From NCBI GenBank assembly GCA_023432885.1, contig JAEZEU010000006.1, positions 1 through 27,066 on the forward strand: a DNA stretch of 27,066 bases, written 5' to 3'. Every line of letters starts with the position of its first letter. Positions within the stretch are counted from its first letter, which is position 1. Made by a program: the position numbers and the translations under genes. Source of the DNA: Pseudomonadota bacterium. GTDB lineage: Bacteria > Pseudomonadota > Alphaproteobacteria > Rhizobiales > Xanthobacteraceae. This document shows, piece after piece, positions 22,525 through 27,066 of this stretch. The notes under the pieces were generated by a model. The model saw only the letters and a program-made list of their open reading frames with translations, was not told the origin of the DNA and made no database searches.

Positions 22525-23754
22525 TCAGGCGCGCTTGCGGATGGCTTCCCCCAGCGGATCGTTGTCCAGTCGGGGCACCAGCGGCGGCGATGGATCGTAG
22601 GTGGCGAACCGGTTGCGGCCGTCGCGCTTCGCCTCATAGAGCGCGTGGTCGGCCGCCGCAATCACCCGGTCCGGAAAGGCGCCCATGCTGCGCGTCCACT
22701 GCGCAATGCCGATCGAGATGGAGATGGGGATGTCGTGGCCCGCGCACCCGGCGGCATCACTGCGGCAGACCTCGAGCAGGCGGCGGGCGATCATCGCGCC
22801 CTCGCGCAGGGTAGAGGACGGCAGCACGATGCAGAACTCGTCGCCGCCGGCGCGCGCCAGCATGTCGCCGGGACGCAGCCGCGTCTGCGCCATCAGCGTG
22901 AAATGCTGCAAGCAGGCGTCGCCCGCGGCATGGCCATGGGTGTCGTTGATGATCTTGAAGCCGTCGAGGTCGATCACGAGCAGTACGAACGCCTCGCCCG
23001 AGCGCTCCGAACGCGCGCACTCCTCGGTCAGGCGCTGCAAGAGATGGCGGCGGTTGGCAACCCCGGTGAGATCGTCCATCAGCGCAAGGTCCGCGACCTC
23101 GCTGCGCAGGCGATCGATCGCCATCAGCAGGAAGCCGAAATTCACTGCCATGGACAGGAATACCAGCACCAGAGTCATGAGCGGCTGGGCCTGGCCGTAA
23201 TGCGCGAAGGAAAATCCACCGGCGGCCCCGGTCAATCCGGCCATCAGCCGCAGCGAATACATGATGACGATCAGGATGACGATGATGCCAGCCAGATGCG
23301 CGCCGGCATTCTTGCGGCCATCCGGCGGCGAGAGCAGCATCTTCAGCGACAGCACGAGCGGCAGCGCCTGGGCGACTGTGAAGATGGTCAGCCGCGCCGG
23401 CGCGCTGTCGTGGACGTAGATGGAGAAGAACATGCCGAGAAACGCGGCTGCTGTGATCAGCGCCGTTCGCTGCCAATCGACGGGCTTCTCGTAGAAACAG
23501 CGGATGCCCATGGCCGCAAGGCAGGTGGCCAGCACCATGATGGTGCCGCCCGCCAGCAGCGGCAGGAGCGAGCCGTCATAGACGCCGCGCAGCGTCGCCA
23601 CGGCGGCTGCCGCGGCGCACATGAAGGCCGAGCCGGTCCAGTAGCGCGCTGCTTCAAAGGAGGGATATGTCCGCTGCACATACGCCCAGATCAGGCCGAG
23701 CGCCAGAAAGTTGATGACCAGTACGGTCCAAAGCGTCGGAACGCTCAGCATCAC
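22525..23754 (-). CDS. membrane-bound diguanylate cyclase (GGDEF)
   Basis: This 409-residue inner-membrane enzyme makes cyclic di-GMP from two GTP. The N-terminal half contains about six hydrophobic helices (first at 7-25, last near 191-214) with no recognised sensor signature. A GGDEF domain follows at about 222-395. The active-site motif ARAGGDEF (GGDEF at 303-307) is intact, and the inhibitory site R294-P-G-D297 lies exactly five residues before it, so product feedback inhibition is expected. The DDLTGVANRR segment (227-236) and IDLDGFKIINDTHGHAAGD are typical. No EAL domain is present. The gene is monocistronic, with 48 bp separating its end from the amidase gene start. Confidence 0.93.
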   Translation of the reverse strand: MMLSVPTLWTVLVINFLALGLIWAYVQRTYPSFEAARYWTGSAFMCAAAAAVATLRGVYDGSLLPLLAGGTIMVLATCLAAMGIRCFYEKPVDWQRTALITAAAFLGMFFSIYVHDSAPARLTIFTVAQALPLVLSLKMLLSPPDGRKNAGAHLAGIIVILIVIMYSLRLMAGLTGAAGGFSFAHYGQAQPLMTLVLVFLSMAVNFGFLLMAIDRLRSEVADLALMDDLTGVANRRHLLQRLTEECARSERSGEAFVLLVIDLDGFKIINDTHGHAAGDACLQHFTLMAQTRLRPGDMLARAGGDEFCIVLPSSTLREGAMIARRLLEVCRSDAAGCAGHDIPISISIGIAQWTRSMGAFPDRVIAAADHALYEAKRDGRNRFATYDPSPPLVPRLDNDPLGEAIRKRA

Positions 23755-23995
23755 GAACCCGGGACCGCAATTGTCCCGTCTCCCCTACAATATCGAACAG
23801 CCCGCCATTGGGATTCCGCCCGAACAAATCTCGTTGTCTTGCGGGACAGTGCAGTGGCCGCGCTTAACGGAGTCTCACCGCAGCCGCACAATCCACACCG
23901 TGGTTTTATTTTAATGAACGCATCGCTTCGTCTTCGAGGCGAATGACGCCCCGGTGTTGGGGTGCGTTAACCGTGCTGCGTGCACGGCCCCGGAA
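23755..23995. other. 241-bp intergenic region upstream of the diguanylate cyclase gene
   Basis: No gene is seen. It must hold the promoter of the diguanylate cyclase (minus strand), but I cannot assign boxes. A short CCCC-(6 nt)-GGGG hairpin is at 23949-23962. Confidence 0.4.
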
Positions 23996-23997
23996 TC

Positions 23998-24020
23998 AAA
24001 AAGGCGGGCCGCCGCCCGCC
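23998..24020 (-). terminator. Rho-independent terminator of the micropeptide gene
   Basis: On the minus strand GGCGGGC (24014-24020) and GCCCGCC (24003-24009) form a 7-bp perfect stem with a 4-nt loop followed by TTTTT. It lies about 80 bp after the stop codon of the Lys-rich micropeptide, so that gene has its own defined transcript. A second long GC-rich hairpin (arms GCCCGGG/CCCGGGC around 24061-24095) lies between. Confidence 0.88.
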
Positions 24021-24101
24021 GTCTTCAAAAATCAACTCAAGAAACCGATTAGCTATTGAGCGCCCGGGCAGAGCGCGCGGCGCTCCACCCGGGCGGAAGA
24101 G

Positions 24102-24170
24102 CTACTTCTTGCCCTTCTTGGCCTTCTTCGCCTTTTTCGCCTTCTTGGCCTTCTTCGCTTTCTTAGCCAT
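24102..24170 (-). CDS. 22-residue Lys/Ala-repeat micropeptide
   Basis: ATG at 24168-24170 is followed by six consecutive Ala-Lys-Lys triplets, then Gly-Lys-Lys and TAG, so 14 of 22 residues are Lys. A good ribosome-binding site, GAGAGGA, sits 5 bp before the ATG, and a strong terminator follows the gene. Ala and Lys codons vary between repeats (GCT, GCG, GCC; AAG, AAA), which argues that the peptide is selected rather than being a simple DNA repeat. Such AKK peptides resemble the tails of bacterial histone-H1-like proteins and probably bind nucleic acid or acidic surfaces (inference). I know of no established function. Confidence 0.75.
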   Translation of the reverse strand: MAKKAKKAKKAKKAKKAKKGKK

Positions 24171-24575
24171 AGTATCCTCTCAAGGGTTTAATGGATTGAA
24201 CGCGACTCCGAGGCATGCTCGTGGCGGAGGGCCAACCTCGCAACATCCTCGCATATATTTCGAGCAGATTCGCGGGCTGCTGCGGCGTGCTGTCGCGACG
24301 CGATGATGGCGTTATCCACAGCTGTTATGCGTTTTGAGGTGCTTTTTTCGAAATTTTCGGTCGTCGCGGCGACGAACGCGCGGTGCATCCTTCGAGAGCC
24401 GGCGAAGGCGCCGCTCCTCAGGATGAATGCCGATGCTTCCTCTACCCGCTGTGACGACGAGGCTGACTACCCTCCCACAATGCGCGAGACGCGCGCCGGG
24501 CGCGCCAAAGCGGCGTCGCGCAGCGCTGCCGGATGCGCCCGCCATGACGGGACGCGGACGGAGTGTCACGCAACG
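24171..24575. other. 405-bp intergenic region with a DnaA-box match and a palindromic repeat
   Basis: No supported gene is present. It should hold the promoter of the micropeptide gene at its left end. A perfect TTATCCACA (consensus DnaA box) occurs once at 24312-24320. A Bradyrhizobium-type repeat with arms CATCCT and AGGATG lies at 24386-24425. The rest is GC-rich and unremarkable. Confidence 0.5.
24386..24425. repeat. palindromic intergenic repeat (CATCCTTCGAGA...TCCTCAGGATG type)
   Basis: CATCCT at 24386-24391 and AGGATG at 24420-24425 bracket a GC-rich core containing CGGCGAAGGCGCCG. This arrangement is frequent between Bradyrhizobium genes. Only one copy is seen in the window. Confidence 0.5.
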
Positions 24576-24992
24576 TCAGTGATGGCTGCCGCGATCGGCC
24601 TTCTGCTGCGACAGGCGATAGGAGGTCTGCTCCGCCATCCGGATCACATCCAGCGGCGCCCACGGCTTGGACCAGTAGTGCACCCCTTGTGGCAGGGGCC
24701 GCGGCAGCGGGTTGCCGGAGGTGACGATCACGTCGAGGTTCGGATTGTAGCGCCTCGCGATATGGGCGAGCGAGACGCCGTCCATGTCCCCGGCGAGGCT
24801 GACGTCGGTCATGACCAGCGCGAGTTCGCGGGCCATCCGGCGCAGCACGGCCTCGGCCGCCTCCGCGCTCTCGCATTCGATGACGTCGAAATGGCTCTCC
24901 TCCAGAAGCACGGCGAGCATTTCCCGCTGCATCGGGTCGTCCTCGACGACCAGCGCCGTCGCGCGGAATGACCTAGACTGTCCCATGAGCAT
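24576..24992 (-). CDS. single-domain response regulator (CheY-like receiver)
   Basis: This 138-residue stand-alone receiver domain has the acidic pocket Glu17-Asp18-Asp19 (VVEDDPMQREML), the phosphoacceptor Asp63 (VMTDVSLAGDMDG), Thr91/Ser92 (VTSGNPLP) and the conserved Lys109 (YWSKPW). There is no output domain, so it acts through protein contacts or as a phosphate shuttle. No histidine kinase is adjacent. The start is ATG at 24990-24992 or the next Met at 24984-24986; the longer open frame upstream is a shadow of the opposite-strand SDR gene. AGGGAA lies just upstream and favours the second Met by spacing. Confidence 0.85.
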   Translation of the reverse strand: MLMGQSRSFRATALVVEDDPMQREMLAVLLEESHFDVIECESAEAAEAVLRRMARELALVMTDVSLAGDMDGVSLAHIARRYNPNLDVIVTSGNPLPRPLPQGVHYWSKPWAPLDVIRMAEQTSYRLSQQKADRGSHH

Positions 24993-25127
24993 CTTCCCTC
25001 GGAAAAAATCCTGCCCAAGCAACTCAAGTCTAAAACCCCGCTGTATTGTTCGGTTCCAATTTGAGAAAATCGATGGAACCTGGCGGCGCCCGATCGCCGC
25101 CCTTCCCTGTGCTGATGGAGTGCTGCA

Positions 25128-25878
25128 ATGACTGCGATCAACGGAAGTGCCGCCGCGGTGACGGGAGCGGCGAGCGGCATCGGCCGGGCCCTCGCGATCG
25201 AGCTCGCCGCAAGCGGGCGCAAGGTGACGACACATCGGCTCGACGTGTCCGAGCCGGCGCAGATCCAGCAATTTGCGCAGGCGGCAACAGAGGCCCATCC
25301 CGCCCTCAACATCCTCATCAACAATGCCGGCGTCGCCCTGCTCGGAGAGTTCAACGAGATCGACCAGGCGCAGTTCGAATGGCTGATGAACATCAATTTC
25401 TGGGGCGTGGTGCATGGCAGCCGCGCGTTCATGCCCCATCTGCAGCGCCAGCGCGCCGCGCATATCGTCAACATCTCCTCGATCTTCGGCATCATCGCGC
25501 CGGCCGGACAGACCGCCTATTGCGCCTCGAAATTCGCGGTGCGCGGCTTTTCGGAGGCGCTGCGCCACGAGTTCTGGCTGGCCAAGAGCCCGATCCAATT
25601 GACCGTGGTGCATCCCGGCGGCATCAAGACCAACATCGCGCGCAACATGCGCACCGGCGCCGGCGTCACCGACAACGCCCGCCGCGCGCAATGCCAAGAC
25701 CACGCCGGCCGTGGCGGCCCTGACCATCATCAAGGGCATCGAGAACAACGCGCCGCGCGTCCTGATCGGCGGCGACGCCAGATTCCTGGACCTGCTGCAG
25801 CGCTTCCGCCCGGGCAGATATTTCTCGCTGCTGCAGCGGCGGATCGAGAAGCAGCGCGCCGCGCAGCAGGGGACGTGA
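25128..25878 (+). pseudogene. SDR oxidoreductase gene with an internal deletion and a frameshift
   Basis: The frame starts MTAINGSAAAVTGAASGIGR and contains NNAGVALLGEF, NISSIFG and the active-site YCASK (YxxxK), so it is a classical SDR. Two defects are visible. First, after LAIELAASG at residue 30 the sequence jumps directly to RKVTTHRLDV; about 25 residues forming strand 2 and the start of the next helix, which bind the cofactor ribose, are missing. Second, near 25690 the frame shifts: the plus-strand frame then reads Arg/His-rich nonsense to a stop at 25971-25973. The expected C-terminus (TTPAVAALTIIKGIENNAPR ... RFLDLLQRFRPGRYF) continues in another frame to a TGA at 25876-25878. The gene is therefore probably inactive, although it could have decayed only recently because both reading frames are otherwise conserved. 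Confidence 0.82.
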
Positions 25879-25925
25879 TCCGCCTGCGCCAAGGCTTCGG
25901 CTTGACGCGTGCCGCAAACTCCGCT

Positions 25926-26076
25926 GTCGTCCCGGACAAGCGAGCACAGCGAGCGCTGATCCGGGACCCATGATCACCGCTGCGCATCATGGCGCGACGA
26001 TGGAGCCCCAGGCTGTTCTGACAATCGCTCCTTGTGGCTATGGGTCCCGGCTCGCGCTTCGCTTGGGCGGGACGAC
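25926..26076. repeat. long inverted intergenic repeat between convergent genes
   Basis: The left arm at 25926-25971 (begins GTCGTCCCGG, ends CCGGGACCCAT) and the right arm at 26040-26076 (begins ATGGGTCCCGG, ends GCGGGACGAC) are imperfect inverted copies across a 68-bp spacer. Arms of this sequence are common in Bradyrhizobium intergenic DNA. It lies between the ends of the broken SDR gene and the convergent lytic transglycosylase gene and may work as a bidirectional transcription barrier (inference). Confidence 0.65.
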
Positions 26077-26102
26077 AATTGAGTGCGGGGCGCCTACCGC
26101 GA

Positions 26103-26903
26103 TCATCGCAGCTGATCGGCGTAATAGCCGATGGTCTTGCGGTAGATCACCGCCCTGTTCCACTCGCGCATGGCTTCGAAATTCGGCGTGCCTTCGTCGT
26201 AGGGCTGGCCCATCTTGAAACCGCTCGTCTTCAAGAGATTGGCGGTGGAGGCCAGCACGTCGGGGACCGAGTGTCGGAGATCGACGTGGCCGTTGCCGTC
26301 GAAGTCGATGCCGTATTTGATGTAGGACGACGGCAAGAATTGCGTCTGGCCGATCTCGCCGGCATAGGCGCCGATCATGTCGCTCAGCCGCAGGTCGCCG
26401 CGCTGCAGGATCTTCAGCGCCGCGATCAGCTCGCCCTGGAACAGCTCGGTGCGGCGGCAATCATGCGCCATGGTGGCCAGCACGCGGAACACCGGCAGCT
26501 TGCCCATGTCGCCCTTGCCGAAATCGCTCTCCAGCCCCCAGATCGCAACCAATATCTGGCGCGGCACGCCAAAGCGCTGCTCGATCTGCGCAAGCAGCGC
26601 GGCGTGACGCTTCAGCATGGCGCGGGCGCCGGAGATGCGGCCCGGCGTGACGCGGGTAGCGACATATTGCTCGAAGGTCTTCTTGAAGGTGCCGCGCTGG
26701 CGGCGGTCGAAGGCGAGCACGGCCATGTCCTGCTGCACGCCGCCGAGCGCCTGGTCGATGACGTCCTGCGAGATGCCGGCGCTTGCTGCTTCCGCCGAGA
26801 TGTTGCGGACGAAGGTCTGGAAATCGCCGCCGCAACGGGCGGCGAATGCGGGGGCGGTTGCGAGAAAGCAGACGAGAAAAATGGCGAGGCGAAGTATGCG
26901 CAT
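26103..26903 (-). CDS. MltB-type lytic murein transglycosylase
   Basis: This 266-residue periplasmic enzyme cleaves peptidoglycan glycan strands, forming 1,6-anhydro-muramic ends. A Sec signal peptide (RILRLAIFLVCFLATAPAFA) is followed by the SLT_2 domain. The catalytic glutamate is Glu125 in IWGLESDFGK, as in MltB (GVETxxG-like). Later family motifs are RGDLRLSDMIGAYAGEIGQT, QFLPSSYIKYGIDFDGNGHVDL and an SVPDVLASTANLL segment. The fold ends at residue 266 without a C-terminal peptidoglycan-binding domain, so it is a short variant. I chose the ATG at 26901-26903 because it gives a normal signal peptide; the twelve residues upstream add nothing recognisable. Confidence 0.93.
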   Translation of the reverse strand: MRILRLAIFLVCFLATAPAFAARCGGDFQTFVRNISAEAASAGISQDVIDQALGGVQQDMAVLAFDRRQRGTFKKTFEQYVATRVTPGRISGARAMLKRHAALLAQIEQRFGVPRQILVAIWGLESDFGKGDMGKLPVFRVLATMAHDCRRTELFQGELIAALKILQRGDLRLSDMIGAYAGEIGQTQFLPSSYIKYGIDFDGNGHVDLRHSVPDVLASTANLLKTSGFKMGQPYDEGTPNFEAMREWNRAVIYRKTIGYYADQLR

Positions 26904-26952
26904 GCGAATCCCTGTCGTGATGCCGGGCGATGATGGCATGCGTTTCCTTCCT

Positions 26953-26993
26953 CGTCATGCCCGGGCTCGTCCTGGCTCGTCCAGGCCATGACG
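26953..26993. repeat. short palindromic repeat upstream of the transglycosylase gene
   Basis: CGTCATG at 26953-26959 pairs with CATGACG at 26987-26993, with partly complementary GC-rich interior. It resembles the frequent Bradyrhizobium repeat of CGTCATGGCCGGGC type. Confidence 0.5.
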
Positions 26994-27066
26994 GAGGCGT
27001 CACGCGGCGGCCTCGCGCGGGCCGAAGCCTCAAGCATAGGAACAGGCCTGCGCAATTAGGAACGCC

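Noticed and set aside
1..27066. CRISPR arrays, prophage genes or a replication origin
   Set aside because: No regularly spaced repeats, phage structural genes or clusters of DnaA boxes were seen.

Overview
The window looks like chromosomal DNA from a high-GC alphaproteobacterium of the Bradyrhizobium/Rhodopseudomonas type. This is inferred from the RpoH, RluD, MltB and Lys-rich micropeptide genes and from several Bradyrhizobium-style intergenic palindromes. No 16S or other species-level marker is present.

Region 1 (1-15817) is accessory. It opens with the 3' end of an IS5-type transposase. A 14.6-kb catabolic and uptake cluster follows on the minus strand, with a divergent FCD-type GntR regulator on the plus strand (14968-15726). 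In transcription order the first unit is a PLP aminotransferase, an SDR lacking the usual catalytic residues, an alpha/beta hydrolase, an M20 carbamoylase/allantoate-hydrolase-like enzyme and a CoxL-type molybdenum hydroxylase. The second unit is two tandem paralogous ATZ/TRZ-type amidohydrolases, a periplasmic solute-binding protein, two permeases and a fused double ATPase of the peptide/nickel ABC class. Both units carry the same operator-like element upstream: a perfect TTGCATGCAA palindrome plus a second GCAT-core site exactly 21 bp away, in the same order relative to the genes. The whole cluster therefore looks like one GntR regulon for importing and breaking down a nitrogen-rich, probably heterocyclic or ureido compound. 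I do not recognise it as a described pathway.

Region 2 (15818-18649) is a junction. A tRNA-Glu(CUC) gene lies on the minus strand at 18575-18649. The last 23 bp of its 3' end are repeated exactly, in direct orientation, at 15818-15840, as expected of an integrase attachment site. Between the copies are a cofactor-free haloperoxidase-like hydrolase, a 5'-truncated DUF1348 gene, an HD-domain hydrolase and stretches of non-coding DNA, but no integrase. The catabolic cluster abuts the outer copy and probably belongs to an island, or to the second of two stacked islands.

Region 3 (18650-27066) is ordinary core-type genome: a small membrane protein, an RluD-like pseudouridine synthase, the heat-shock sigma factor RpoH with a clear terminator, a periplasmic peptidoglycan amidase overlapping a gene of unknown function, a membrane diguanylate cyclase, a 22-residue Lys-rich micropeptide with its own terminator, a CheY-like receiver, a broken SDR gene and an MltB-type lytic transglycosylase. 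Palindromic repeats lie between several of these genes.
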